Assembly (NCBI RefSeq): GCF_012516435.1
Contig: NZ_CP051216.1
Coordinates: 1,180,001-1,244,000 of the forward strand
Direction of reading: 5' to 3'
Length of the DNA stretch: 64,000 nt
Origin: Pseudodesulfovibrio sp. zrk46
GTDB lineage: Bacteria; Desulfobacterota; Desulfovibrionia; Desulfovibrionales; Desulfovibrionaceae
In this document: in pieces, positions 42,306 to 51,607 of the stretch
Position numbering within the stretch: the first letter of the stretch is position 1
Layout of the letters: each line of letters opens with the position of its first letter
The notes under the pieces: model-generated
Databases searched by the model: none
Told to the model about the DNA's origin: nothing
Seen by the model: the letters and a program-made list of their open reading frames with translations, nothing else
Program-made: the position numbers and the translations under genes

Positions 42306-44429
42306 TCACACCTTCTTCATACTCAGATTGATCCGCCCGCGCTTCATGTCCACGCCGATGACGGTCACTTCGACCTCGCGGCCGGCGGCCACCACTTCGG
42401 CGGGGTCGCGGACGAACTTGTCGGCCAGTTGGCTGATGTGAACCAGGCCGTCGCGGTGGACGCCGATGTCCACGAACGCGCCGAACTTGGTGACATTGGT
42501 CACGATGCCGGGCAGCTTCATGCCCTCGTGCACATCCTTGATGTCGTTGACGCCCTCGGCGAAGGAGAAGACCGTGAACTCGGCGCGGGGGTCGCGGCCG
42601 GGTTTGGCCAGCTCGGCCATGATGTCGCGCAGGGTGGGCAGGCCCACTTCTTCGGATACGTAGCTCTCCACGTTCACGCGGGAGCGCGCTGCCTCGTCGG
42701 CCATGAGGTCGGCCACGGTGCAGCCTGCGTCCTTGGCCATCTGTTTGACCAGCTTGTACCGCTCGGGATGGACCGCGCTGGCGTCCAGCACTTCCTTGCC
42801 CTGCACGCGCAGGAACCCGGCGGCCTGCTCGAACGCCTTGGGGCCGAGCCGCTTCACCTTGAGCAGTTCGCGGCGCGAGTCGAACGGGCCGTTCTCATCT
42901 CGGTGGCCCACGATGTTGCCCGCCAGCACCGGGCCGAGGCCGGACACGTAGGCCAGCAGTTCCGCGCTGGCGGTGTTCAGGTCCACGCCCACGGAGTTCA
43001 CGCAGCTTTCCACCACGTCATCCAGTGACTTTTTCAGGGCGGCCTGATCCACGTCATGCTGGTACTGGCCCACGCCGATGGACTTGGGATCGATCTTGAC
43101 CAGCTCGGCAAGCGGGTCCATCAGGCGTCTGCCAATGGATGCCGAGCCGCGCACGGTCAGGTCGAGATCAGGAAATTCCTTTCGCGCCACTTCCGAGGCA
43201 GAGTAGATGGACGCGCCAGCCTCATTCACCAGCACCACCGGAATATTCAGGCCCAGTTCGCGCACGAACGCCTCGGTTTCACGTCCGGCCGTGCCGTTGC
43301 CGATGGCGATGGCTTCGATGTCGTACTTGGCGCAGAGCTTCTTCAGGGTTTCAGCGGCCCCGGCCTGCTGGCCCTTGGAGCCCACCGGGAAGATGGTGTC
43401 GTATTCCTTGAGCGCGCCCTGTGCGTCCAGCACCGTGAGCTTGGCTCCGGTGCGGAAGCCGGGATCGAGTGCCAGCACCCGTTTCTGTCCCAGCGGCGCG
43501 GCCAGCAGCAGTTCTCGCAGGTTGGCCGCGAACACCTTGATGGCCTCGGTGTCTGCCCGTTTCTTGACCTCACCACGCACTTCATTTTCCAGCGATGGGC
43601 CGAGCAGTCGTTTGTAGCAGTCTTCCATGGCCGCACCCACTTCACGGGCGTCCGGTCCATGACCGCGGACTACGGAGCGTTTCAGTAGCCCTGCCGCTTC
43701 TTCCTCGGGCGGACGCAGGGAGAGCTTGAGCACCTTCTCGTTTTCGCCGCGGAACATGGCCAGCGCCCGGTGGCCCGGCACGCGTACCAGCGGTTCGTCC
43801 CAGTCGAACCAGTCGCGGTAGGTGGCCCCTTCCTCTTCCTTGCCCTTGACCATTTTGGACATGAATCGGCCGCGCTTCACGAACAGGGTACGCATGGCAG
43901 CCCTTGCCTTGGCGTTTTCACTGATGCGTTCGGCCAAGATATCGCGTGCCCCGGCCAGTGCCGCAGCCACATCAGGGACATCCTTGGCCGGGTTCACATA
44001 CTTCCGGGCCTCGGCTTTGGGGTCGGCCCCTTTCTGGGCCATGAGGATATTGGCCAGCGGTTCCAGACCGCGCTCCTTGGCCATGGAGGCGCGTGTTTTC
44101 CGTTTGGGACGATGCGGCAGGTAGATGTCTTCCAGCTGCGCCTTGTCCCGGGCGCGTTCGATGGCGGATTTCAAGTCGTCCGTGAGCAGATCGCGCTCTT
44201 GCAGGGAGGTCAGGATGGCCTCGCGCCGCTTGTCCAGCTCGGCCAGTTCGCCCAGCCGGTCGCGGACGCCTGCCACTTTGACCTCATCCATGGTGCCGGT
44301 GGCTTCCTTTCGGTAGCGGGAGATGAATGGCACGGTAGCGCCTTCGTCCAGCAGTTTGGCCACGGCAGAGACATGGTACGGTTTGAGGGACAATTCACGG
44401 GATATGGTCTGGATATGGGTATCGTTCAT
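42306..44429 (-). CDS. tex: Tex-family S1 RNA-binding protein
   Basis: The start is taken at the ATG at 44429 (707 residues, MNDTHIQTISRELSLK); the open frame extends 64 codons upstream into a dispersed repeat. Domain order is typical of Tex: an N-terminal helical domain (TVPFISRYRKEATGTMDEV), a YqgF/RNase-H-like domain (RVLALDPGFRTGAKLTVLD), helix-hairpin-helix repeats (DLNTASAELLAYVSGLG) and a C-terminal S1 domain (GIVTNVTKFGAFVDIGVHRDGLVHISQL). Tex binds nucleic acid and affects transcription or translation. The AT-rich TcmP module was apparently inserted downstream of it. Confidence 0.95.
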   Translation of the reverse strand: MNDTHIQTISRELSLKPYHVSAVAKLLDEGATVPFISRYRKEATGTMDEVKVAGVRDRLGELAELDKRREAILTSLQERDLLTDDLKSAIERARDKAQLEDIYLPHRPKRKTRASMAKERGLEPLANILMAQKGADPKAEARKYVNPAKDVPDVAAALAGARDILAERISENAKARAAMRTLFVKRGRFMSKMVKGKEEEGATYRDWFDWDEPLVRVPGHRALAMFRGENEKVLKLSLRPPEEEAAGLLKRSVVRGHGPDAREVGAAMEDCYKRLLGPSLENEVRGEVKKRADTEAIKVFAANLRELLLAAPLGQKRVLALDPGFRTGAKLTVLDAQGALKEYDTIFPVGSKGQQAGAAETLKKLCAKYDIEAIAIGNGTAGRETEAFVRELGLNIPVVLVNEAGASIYSASEVARKEFPDLDLTVRGSASIGRRLMDPLAELVKIDPKSIGVGQYQHDVDQAALKKSLDDVVESCVNSVGVDLNTASAELLAYVSGLGPVLAGNIVGHRDENGPFDSRRELLKVKRLGPKAFEQAAGFLRVQGKEVLDASAVHPERYKLVKQMAKDAGCTVADLMADEAARSRVNVESYVSEEVGLPTLRDIMAELAKPGRDPRAEFTVFSFAEGVNDIKDVHEGMKLPGIVTNVTKFGAFVDIGVHRDGLVHISQLADKFVRDPAEVVAAGREVEVTVIGVDMKRGRINLSMKKV

Positions 44430-44442
44430 AGATGCAGATATG

Positions 44443-44514
44443 GATGCGCCTTTGGCGCGATTGTTGGATGATTTCGCCTCCGGCGGCCAAGGGGTTATGA
44501 CCCTTTGGAATCCC
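44443..44514. repeat. Dispersed intergenic repeat, copy 2
   Basis: Same element as at 28697-28767 (about 63 of 72 positions match, one 1-bp indel). It lies immediately upstream of the tex start. It keeps the CG-rich and AAGGGG/CCCTTT inverted repeats. It does not look like an insertion sequence, as no transposase is near. Confidence 0.7.
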
Positions 44515-44747
44515 GCTTTGCACCTTCGGTGCGGGAGGAGCATTGTTATGAAGTTTGGTACTTGATTCGGAGTGAGAGTCAAGTGGGAAACGAAGCCTGC
44601 ACTTACTACAGCGTGGAACAAATCATGGTCAATGATCGAGAAAGCGACGAGTGAAAGACGAGTAACGATTAGTCATCACAATACATTACCGCATCGACAA
44701 ATATTTCAGGGTGCTGTATGTAATGCCTATCAATCAGGAGGCTTTAT
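44515..44747. other. Intergenic region between tex and the NfeD gene
   Basis: The gap is shared by the divergent tex and nfeD/SPFH units and must hold both promoters. Apart from the repeat and a short CG hairpin near 44521-44535, I see no feature. Confidence 0.4.
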
Positions 44748-45218
44748 ATGGATTTCTTAAGTTCTACGAACAACGTCATGTGGCTCATCTGGCTGGCTGT
44801 GGGTGTCGGATTCATCCTCGCCGAGCTGATGGCCCCGGGCTTCGTCGTCATCTTCTTCGGGATCGGCGCGTTGCTGGCCGGAGCCACCGCGTTCTTTGGA
44901 AGCTCCATTCAGTTACAGCTCATTGTCTTCACCGTATCCTCGCTGGTCCTTCTCCTCCTGCTCAGGCGTTACATGTCTACGATCTTCCACGGCTCCTCCT
45001 CAAAGGGGGACGACATCGAGGGAGAAACCGACCACGCCATCGGGGCGCAGGCCGAAGTCGTAGAGACCATCGATCCACCCAAGCGAGGACGCATCAAGTT
45101 TCAGGGGACCTTCTGGACCGCTGAATCCACAGAAACCATCGAAGCCGGAGCATTGGTGAAGATCCTCTCCCGGCATCACGAAAACAACAATATTCTCATC
45201 GTTCAAAAGGAGAACTGA
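44748..45218 (+). CDS. NfeD-like membrane protein
   Basis: The ATG at 44748 has AGGAGG 7 nt upstream; the product has 156 residues. Two to three hydrophobic helices (about 10-70) precede a cytosolic or periplasmic OB-fold domain (about 90-153) with GAQAEVVETIDPPKRGRIKF and LVKILSRHHENNNILIV. It is the short NfeD form without the serine-protease domain. It is followed after 1 bp by an SPFH gene, the usual NfeD-SPFH pairing of membrane microdomain proteins. Confidence 0.92.
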   Translation: MDFLSSTNNVMWLIWLAVGVGFILAELMAPGFVVIFFGIGALLAGATAFFGSSIQLQLIVFTVSSLVLLLLLRRYMSTIFHGSSSKGDDIEGETDHAIGAQAEVVETIDPPKRGRIKFQGTFWTAESTETIEAGALVKILSRHHENNNILIVQKEN

Positions 45219-45219
45219 T

Positions 45220-46221
45220 ATGGATCCCGCAACTATTACTTCACTCGTCACGCTAGTCGTCTTTGCCCTACTGCTCATCCTCATCATCGTTAAAACCGCG
45301 GTCATCGTTCCGCAGCGCAGCCAATTCGTCATCGAACGGCTCGGCAAATATTCCAAGTCCATCAAGGCGGGGCTGCACATCCTCATCCCCTTCATCGATC
45401 AGGTGGCCTACAGACGCAGCCTGAAGGAAGAGGTCATGGATGTCCCGGCCCAGTCCTGCATCACCCGCGACAACGTCTCCGTAACCATCGACGGTGTGCT
45501 CTACATCCGCGTCATCGACGCCATGAAATCCTGCTACGGCATCGAAAACTACTACATCGCAGCCTCTCAGCTTGCCCAGACCTCGCTCCGCTCCGCCATC
45601 GGCAAGATCGATCTGGACAAGACCTTTGAAGAGCGCGAATCCATCAACGCCGCTGTTGTCGAGGCCGTTGACGAAGCCGCTCAGGAGTGGGGCATCAAGG
45701 TCATGCGCTACGAGATCAAGGATATCACCCCTCCCGGCAACGTCATGGTCGCCATGGAGCAGCAGATGAAGGCCGAGCGTGAAAAGCGCGCCGAAATCGC
45801 CCTGTCCGAGGGTGACCGTCAGTCGCGCATCAACCGTTCCGAAGGCATGAAGCAGGAGGCCATGCAGCTCTCCGAGGGTGAGAAGCAGAAGCGTATCAAC
45901 GAGGCCGAAGGTCGCGCACAGGAAATCCTGCTGGTGGCCGACGCCACGGCCAAGGGCCTGCAAAAGGTCGCAGAAGTCATCAACCTGCCGGGCGGCGCCG
46001 AGGCCATGAACCTCAAGGTCGCCCAGCAGTTCATTGATGAATTCGGCAACCTCGCCAAGACCAACAACACCATGATCATCCCTGCCGACATGGGCAACAT
46101 CGGCGGCATGGTCGCCTCGGCCACAGAGATCATCAAGAACGTCTCCGCCCCGAAGCAACAGGCAAAGCCCGCTCCCAAGCCTCAACTGGTTCCAACGGAG
46201 CCGTTTGAACCAGCTGAATAA
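45220..46221 (+). CDS. SPFH-domain protein (stomatin/QmcA type)
   Basis: The ATG at 45220 has AAGGAGAA upstream; the product has 333 residues. One N-terminal membrane helix (about 6-27) anchors the protein. The SPFH/Band-7 domain follows (about 30-215: RSQFVIERLGKYSKSIKAGLH, TPPGNVMVAMEQQMKAEREKR), then a long charged coiled coil with repeated SEG...INRSEG/INEAEG units (about 205-250). A proline-rich tail ends the protein. Such proteins form cages or rafts in the membrane and influence protease access. It is co-transcribed with the NfeD gene and ends at a strong terminator. Confidence 0.94.
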   Translation: MDPATITSLVTLVVFALLLILIIVKTAVIVPQRSQFVIERLGKYSKSIKAGLHILIPFIDQVAYRRSLKEEVMDVPAQSCITRDNVSVTIDGVLYIRVIDAMKSCYGIENYYIAASQLAQTSLRSAIGKIDLDKTFEERESINAAVVEAVDEAAQEWGIKVMRYEIKDITPPGNVMVAMEQQMKAEREKRAEIALSEGDRQSRINRSEGMKQEAMQLSEGEKQKRINEAEGRAQEILLVADATAKGLQKVAEVINLPGGAEAMNLKVAQQFIDEFGNLAKTNNTMIIPADMGNIGGMVASATEIIKNVSAPKQQAKPAPKPQLVPTEPFEPAE

Positions 46222-46243
46222 ACGGCCTCAACAGAAAAACGAA

Positions 46244-46281
46244 ATGCCCCCTGAATGTTCACATTCAGGGGGCGCTTTTTT
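46244..46281. terminator. Terminator between SPFH and hybrid kinase genes
   Basis: A 13-bp perfect stem (GCCCCCTGAATGT with its complement), loop TC, with a T-run on the plus strand. Convergent genes on both sides can use it. Confidence 0.9.
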
Positions 46282-46303
46282 GAAATACTTTTCTGCTCGA
46301 AAT

Positions 46304-48628
46304 CTATCGCCGATGCAGGGCGACAAAGGCCGCATCCACCACTTCGAGGAAGTCGCGGCGGGCAACGGGCTTGGTCAGGAAGTCATTGCAACCCGCGGCC
46401 TGCGCCTGTGTTCTGATTTCCACGAGGGCGTGTGCGGTGAGGGCTACCACCGGGGTAGGCTCCAGCCCTTTGGCGCTTTCCCAGGCGCGAATCTGGCGGG
46501 TACATTCCAGCCCGTCCATGCCTGGCATTTCCACATCCATGAACACAACGTCCACAGGCTCGTTGCGGAACATCTCCAGCGCGGACTCGCCATCGGCAGC
46601 CATGAGCAGCTTGTGGCCGGAGTCCTTGAGGTACAGCTCGATCAGCAGGCTGTTGGCCTCGCTGTCTTCCACCAGCAGGATGGTCAGGCCGCCAGCGGTG
46701 CTCCCCGGCACGCGTTCGGGCCCAACCGCATGCCCCAGCGGTCTGAACTTCGAATAGGTGAGGACCGCCCCGATTTCAGGGATAAATGCGGGTTTGGTCA
46801 AGATGCCGCCCAACCCGGGCACATTGTCCATCTGGGATTGGTTTCCGGCGCGAAGCAGTATGATGCGTTCCGGAGGAACTCCCTGATCAACGAGGAAAAC
46901 CGGCGCAGCTTCCCAGCCGTCTCCCTCCATGGGAGCGCATATGAGCAGGCCGTCGTAGATACCGTGCCAGCCATTTTTATCCAGCAGTTCTCCTGCGGCG
47001 TCCGGGCTCTTGGCGAGGTCCACCCTCGCTCCCGCGGCTTCAAGCCGTGCGACCAGCGTCTTGCGAGCATATTCCCGGGCATCCACCAGCATGAGACGCT
47101 TGTTCCTGAGGGGTGAGAGGGGCTTCAGTTCGCCATTGTGCGCCTGATATGGCAGGCAGAAATGGACAGTGCTGCCGGTCCCCCAGTCGCTTTCGATCCA
47201 GATGGAGCCGCCGAGTTTTTCGCACAGCAGGCGACAAATGGAGAGGCCAAGGCCAGTGCCGCCGTGTTTGCGCGAGGTGGAAGCGTCCGCCTGAGTGAAC
47301 TTGTCGAAAATGGATTCCAGCTTGTCCGGCGGGATGCCTGTGCCCGAGTCCTGCACACGGAAATGCAACATCAATCCATGACCATTCTGCCCGCCCGAGG
47401 CCAGCGACACATGAAGAAGCACATGGCCCTTGTCCGTAAACTTCACTCCGTTGCCCAGCAGGTTGATCAGGATCTGTTGCAGCCGCAGGGCATCGCCGTG
47501 CAATTCCAAGGGCACACCCGAGGCAATGGAATAATCAAGGTCGATGCCTTTCTGGTGGCCCGCGTAAGCCGTGACCTTGAAGGCCTTGTCGATGGAGGCT
47601 TCGAGATTGAACGGCGCGTCCTCAAACACCATCTCGCCCGCCTCGATCTTGCTCAGATCCAGCACGTCTTCGATGATGTTGAGCAGGGCATTGCCAGATT
47701 GCAGCAACACGGAAACGCACCGCTGCTGCTCCTTGGTCAGTTCCGACCCGTTCAGGATCTCGCCCATGCCCAGCACCGCGTTCATGGGGGTACGAATTTC
47801 GTGGCTCATGGATGCGAGGAACTGCGACTTGGCAAGGGTGCCTGCCTCGGCGCGTTCTGCCATCTCACGGGCGCGGTCTGCGGCATGACGCAGTTCAGCG
47901 TTGGCCTTTTCCAGTTCCTGCGTCCGCTCCTGCACCTTACGCTCAAGGTTGGTGTACAAATCGCGCAGAGCCTGACTCATACTGTTGAAATTCTTGGTCA
48001 GCTGGCCGATCTCGTCTTTTCTGGTGCCGGCATCAAGGGTGACAAAGTCGCGGTTGGCCAATCGCCGGGTGCCTTCGGCAAGGGAGTGAACAGGCTTGGT
48101 GATGAGCTTGTTCAAAAAGATGTTCAGCACAACGACCACCAAAATGGTGAAGCCGACAAACAGTATGACCATGTGGGTCGTTTTCTTGGCCATGACCCGG
48201 TCGATACTGCCCATGCGCAGGCCGATCTCTACGGAGCCGAGCAGCTTGCCGCTGGCCAGGATGGGCCGGGAGACCACGAGGATGTCTTCGCCGTAGTGCG
48301 CCTTGTTCTTGCCTTCGTGATCTTCGGAAATGATGTTGCCGGACTGGAGCAGGGAGTCACCGTTTTCATCATAAATTTCGCAGAACGCGATGTTGGGTGA
48401 CTGCTCAATGGACATGGCCTGGTCTTCCATGAGGAAGAAGCTGAACCGCTGAATGTACTCGGCGCTTGAGCGGGCGGCCAGCCCGGCAATGCGGTGGCCG
48501 TGGTCGCTCAGGTTCTGTACCAGCTGCTCCTTCTGGGAGTTGATCAGGTACATACCCAGCAACGTCAGAAAGCCGCCCAGAATGAGGGCGGTTCCAAACG
48601 TTATCTTGAGTCTTAGTCGGTTAAACAT
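46304..48628 (-). CDS. Hybrid sensor histidine kinase
   Basis: The 774-residue membrane kinase has helix 1 (about 10-30), a periplasmic sensor (about 31-150), helix 2 (about 152-173), HAMP, and a coiled coil. HisKA carries the acceptor in FLASMSHEIRTPMNAVLGMGE, and the ATPase domain has NLLGNGVKFTD, DSGTGIPPD and GGTGLGLSI. A degenerate receiver follows (about 520-640, no DD pair or acceptor motif visible). A canonical receiver ends the protein, with the acceptor in VDVVFMDVEMPGMDG (about D700) and lysine in FLTKP. It should phosphorylate itself and then an external Hpt protein. No partner is adjacent. Confidence 0.93.
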   Translation of the reverse strand: MFNRLRLKITFGTALILGGFLTLLGMYLINSQKEQLVQNLSDHGHRIAGLAARSSAEYIQRFSFFLMEDQAMSIEQSPNIAFCEIYDENGDSLLQSGNIISEDHEGKNKAHYGEDILVVSRPILASGKLLGSVEIGLRMGSIDRVMAKKTTHMVILFVGFTILVVVVLNIFLNKLITKPVHSLAEGTRRLANRDFVTLDAGTRKDEIGQLTKNFNSMSQALRDLYTNLERKVQERTQELEKANAELRHAADRAREMAERAEAGTLAKSQFLASMSHEIRTPMNAVLGMGEILNGSELTKEQQRCVSVLLQSGNALLNIIEDVLDLSKIEAGEMVFEDAPFNLEASIDKAFKVTAYAGHQKGIDLDYSIASGVPLELHGDALRLQQILINLLGNGVKFTDKGHVLLHVSLASGGQNGHGLMLHFRVQDSGTGIPPDKLESIFDKFTQADASTSRKHGGTGLGLSICRLLCEKLGGSIWIESDWGTGSTVHFCLPYQAHNGELKPLSPLRNKRLMLVDAREYARKTLVARLEAAGARVDLAKSPDAAGELLDKNGWHGIYDGLLICAPMEGDGWEAAPVFLVDQGVPPERIILLRAGNQSQMDNVPGLGGILTKPAFIPEIGAVLTYSKFRPLGHAVGPERVPGSTAGGLTILLVEDSEANSLLIELYLKDSGHKLLMAADGESALEMFRNEPVDVVFMDVEMPGMDGLECTRQIRAWESAKGLEPTPVVALTAHALVEIRTQAQAAGCNDFLTKPVARRDFLEVVDAAFVALHRR

Positions 48629-48732
48629 GCCTTAAGCGGTCCTGATCTTTACTCCAATTCCCGGTTTTCACATACCAGCTTGCCACCGGTTGGTAAAATT
48701 GCATACCCTTCACTCCATCAAGGAGAGCCATC

Positions 48733-49278
48733 ATGCAATGTCCTCAGTCCGATTCCCGTTCAGGCCGCGTCGTCTTTGCCTGCCACTGCCTGCTCAACGC
48801 CAACGCAAAGGTATGCGGGCTGGCCAAATTCCCCGGCGCCATGCCCGACCTCCTCGACCTGCTGGCCGAAAAACAGGCGGGCATCATCCAACTGCCGTGT
48901 CCGGAGTTCCTGCACATGGGACCGAACCGCTGGTGGCAGGCTCGCTCCCAATACGACCACCCGGCTTTCCGCAGCCTCTGCGCCCGGCTCGCCGACGAGG
49001 CTGCCGAACAGGCCGCGACCTATGTTGCGGCGGGCTATGCAATCCCGGCCCTGCTCGGCGTGGAAGGCAGCCCGAGCTGCGGTGTTGCCGAAACCTACGA
49101 CACCCCGAAATGGGGCGGCCGCCCCCGGGAGATCAACCTCTCCGGGTGCCGCGTCAACGGCGCAGGCATCTTCATGCAGGAGCTTGAACGCGCCTTTACC
49201 GCCCGCTCCCTGAACGTGCCCTTCAAGGGCCTCGGCTCCACGGACGATCCGGCAGTCACGCTCAAGGGCGTCCTGTAG
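48733..49278 (+). CDS. TudS/DUF523-related protein (CD3072-like)
   Basis: The 181-residue protein has the family cysteines in VFACHCLLNANAKVCGL (about 15-31), IIQLPCPEFLHMG (about 55-67) and GVEGSPSCGVAETY (about 110-123). Such cysteines hold a 4Fe-4S cluster in 2-thiouracil desulfurase TudS and its relatives. The longer CD3072 branch matches here. The reaction is probably sulfur removal from a thiolated base or similar compound, by homology only. A GGAGAGCC-like ribosome binding site precedes the ATG. It converges on the BMP-type gene, with no gap between the two stops. Confidence 0.85.
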   Translation: MQCPQSDSRSGRVVFACHCLLNANAKVCGLAKFPGAMPDLLDLLAEKQAGIIQLPCPEFLHMGPNRWWQARSQYDHPAFRSLCARLADEAAEQAATYVAAGYAIPALLGVEGSPSCGVAETYDTPKWGGRPREINLSGCRVNGAGIFMQELERAFTARSLNVPFKGLGSTDDPAVTLKGVL

Positions 49279-50271
49279 TTATTTCTTGGCGGACAGCAGG
49301 TCCGTCACCTTGATCTCACCGTCAATGACCTTGGCCTTGATGGCGTCCAGCTTCTCGAGCACCCCGGGCGCGATTTTGTCGCGGGTGTACTTCATCTCGC
49401 TCAGACTCACGCCGCCGTTGTTCAGGCCGTAGTAGGACGGTCCGGCAGTGAAACGGTCCTGCACGATCTCTGTCAGTTCGGTGTAGGTGGCCGTATCCAG
49501 TCGCTTGATCATGCTGGTAAGCACGAATCCCTTGGCCAGAGAGTCCTGATCCGAATCCACGCCGATGGCGTAGTTGCCGGAGCGACGGGCCGCCTCGATG
49601 ACGCCGTTGCCTGTCAGGCCTGCTACGGCGAACACGATGTCAGCACCCTTGTTGTACTGCCCGTTGGCCAAAGAGTATCCCTTCTTCGGGTTGCCGAAGC
49701 CGGAAAAATCACCAGCCGGACTCACATAGTCCACCATCACGTCCACTTTGGGATTGGCGTAGGCCACGCCCTCGCGATATCCCTGCTCAAAGGCCTGCAC
49801 CGGCGGAATCGGCGTACCGCCCACAAAGCCGACCTTGCCCGTCTCGGTCACCATGGCAGCCAATGCGCCAGCCATGAACGAGCCTTCGCTTTGCTTGAAC
49901 ATCACACTGGAGATATTGGGAAACCCTTCCACCGGAATCTCGAACAGGACGAACTTCTTGTTCGGGTTGAGCTTGCCGAGCTCCTTGACCAGCTCAATAT
50001 GCTGCGCGCCGAGCACCAGCACGACGTCCGCCTGCTTGACCGCACCCAGCACCGCTTCCTTGGTGACCTGTCCGTTTCCTTCCGGTTCGGTCACGATAAG
50101 CTTGAACCCATGCTCCTGCTGGGCCTTGCGGATGCCCCCATAGGCCATGTCGTTATAAGAGAGGTCTCCCAGTCCGGAAGCCCCGGTGACAAAACCGACC
50201 ACCAGCGAATTCGCCATGGCCGCAGTGGCAAACAACAGGACACACAATCCTGCTAACAGAATCTTCTTCAT
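49279..50271 (-). CDS. BMP-family (PnrA-like) substrate-binding protein
   Basis: The 330-residue periplasmic protein begins with a signal peptide (KKILLAGLCVLLFATAAMA then NSLVV). It then shows the BMP/Med pattern: GFVTGASGLGDLSYNDMAYGGI, LVLGAQHIELV, KVGFVGGTPIPPVQAFEQGY, ADIVFAVAGLTGNGVIEAA, AIGVDSDQD. The family binds purine nucleosides or related ligands for ABC importers. There is no lipobox cysteine and no permease or ATPase gene nearby, so either the transporter is elsewhere or the protein serves as a sensor partner. Confidence 0.92.
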   Translation of the reverse strand: MKKILLAGLCVLLFATAAMANSLVVGFVTGASGLGDLSYNDMAYGGIRKAQQEHGFKLIVTEPEGNGQVTKEAVLGAVKQADVVLVLGAQHIELVKELGKLNPNKKFVLFEIPVEGFPNISSVMFKQSEGSFMAGALAAMVTETGKVGFVGGTPIPPVQAFEQGYREGVAYANPKVDVMVDYVSPAGDFSGFGNPKKGYSLANGQYNKGADIVFAVAGLTGNGVIEAARRSGNYAIGVDSDQDSLAKGFVLTSMIKRLDTATYTELTEIVQDRFTAGPSYYGLNNGGVSLSEMKYTRDKIAPGVLEKLDAIKAKVIDGEIKVTDLLSAKK

Positions 50272-50392
50272 ACCCTTCCCCTCACAAAAGGTTATCCAGC
50301 ATCGAGATTCTATTGCCCAAGTGATGGAAAAAGTAAATAGCTACCCCGTCCATTTCACCGGCTGGGGACAAAAATAATCAGTATAATTATAC

Positions 50393-50434
50393 AAAAAAAG
50401 CGTGGAAAATCAGTGGTGAATAAAATTCACCACT
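50393..50434 (-). terminator. Possible terminator after the glycosyltransferase
   Basis: A 9-bp stem (AGTGGTGAA 50412-50420 with TTCACCACT 50426-50434) lies 12-54 bp beyond the stop. The T-run on the minus strand is separated from the stem by 12 nt, so the assignment is weak. Confidence 0.4.
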
Positions 50435-50446
50435 CAAAGGGGAGCG

Positions 50447-51466
50447 CTATGCGCCGCGCTGGGCAGCGCGCAGATAGGCTGCCTGCCAGGCTGGCTCTTC
50501 CATGGTCTCTGCGTGATGCAGATAGAGCAGCTTCAGGCTGGCTTCAAAAATGGTCGTGGCGTTCCTGAGCCGCTCGTTCACCAACGCCTGCCGATCGAAA
50601 CTGTCCAGCCAGTGGGCGAAGTCCGATGCCCGGTTGCGTTCGCGATGGCCGTTGTTGACCTTGGCGTATCCGCTCTCCGCCACCTTCCTGCAACGTTCCT
50701 CGTCCTGAAGCAGAGACTCCACCAGCGCAACCAGCCCGTCGACGTCGTCCTGATCATAAGTAAAGAGGTCCTCGCCGTCGGTGAACAGCTCGTCCTGTCC
50801 GTGCCCGATCTTCGGCGTCACGAGACAGCTCTTGCAGCCCAGAGCCTCGAACAGACGGTAGTTCATGTCGCCGCGCTCGGCGATATTCAGCACCAGCCGG
50901 GCCTGTGCGAACAGCTCACGGTACGCGCCCTGCGCCACATGCAGGCCGGAGAACTTCTCGCCGAGTTCGCGCAGCATGCGCGCCCGCACCGGGAAAATAT
51001 CCTCTTTGACATTGCCCACGAAGAGGAGATCCCAGATCTTCTCAGCTTCCATGGGCATATCAGTCTCACGAGCAAAGGCGGGCAGCCAGAAGATGCGGTC
51101 ATCGGGCAACCGCTTGCCCTGATAGTCGGCGATGTGGTCCTTGAGACTGACCGTACACAGGTCAAAGGCCTGGGCATAGATGGGGAACCATTTGTGAATG
51201 TGACTGTCCACGCTGAGAAAAACCGTTAGACAGGGAAAGGATTCCAGTCCGAACAGCATGGGCGGACGACTCCGGTCCGCATAGATCAGGATGTCGGGCT
51301 CGAACCCGCACCGCTCCACGACCCAGTCCCAGTCACGGGGCTGCTCACGCACATAGACGTGCTTCACCTCGGCACCGCACTCCTCCATGAAGGTCTTCAC
51401 GAAGTAGTGCCCTTCGAGCCACGCGACTTTCAATCCCTCAAGCGGCTTGGCCGTTGTTTCACCCAT
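50447..51466 (-). CDS. Glycosyltransferase, CgeB-like family
   Basis: The ATG at 51466 (339 residues, MGETTAKPLEGLKVAWLEG) is preferred to a start 16 codons upstream; neither has a strong ribosome binding site. The C-terminal half shows the GT-B pattern of CgeB-like enzymes: WDLLFVGNVKEDIFPVRARML, LVLNIAERGDMNYRLFEALGCKSCLVT and LFTYDQDDVDGLVALVESLLQDE. It is a soluble enzyme with unknown sugar and acceptor; flagellin or surface-glycan decoration is a common role. It stands alone, about 140 bp after the HDOD regulator gene. Confidence 0.85.
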   Translation of the reverse strand: MGETTAKPLEGLKVAWLEGHYFVKTFMEECGAEVKHVYVREQPRDWDWVVERCGFEPDILIYADRSRPPMLFGLESFPCLTVFLSVDSHIHKWFPIYAQAFDLCTVSLKDHIADYQGKRLPDDRIFWLPAFARETDMPMEAEKIWDLLFVGNVKEDIFPVRARMLRELGEKFSGLHVAQGAYRELFAQARLVLNIAERGDMNYRLFEALGCKSCLVTPKIGHGQDELFTDGEDLFTYDQDDVDGLVALVESLLQDEERCRKVAESGYAKVNNGHRERNRASDFAHWLDSFDRQALVNERLRNATTIFEASLKLLYLHHAETMEEPAWQAAYLRAAQRGA

Positions 51467-51607
51467 CGAACTGATGCTCCCGGATAACGTGCTGCAGACG
51501 ACACATCCCACCAATGGGACGAGCCGTATTTTCCGGCATTATTTGGGAAAAGTAACAAATTGGCAAGTGAAGTAAGGGGGAAAATCCTGTCCGCCACCTG
51601 ACTGCTT

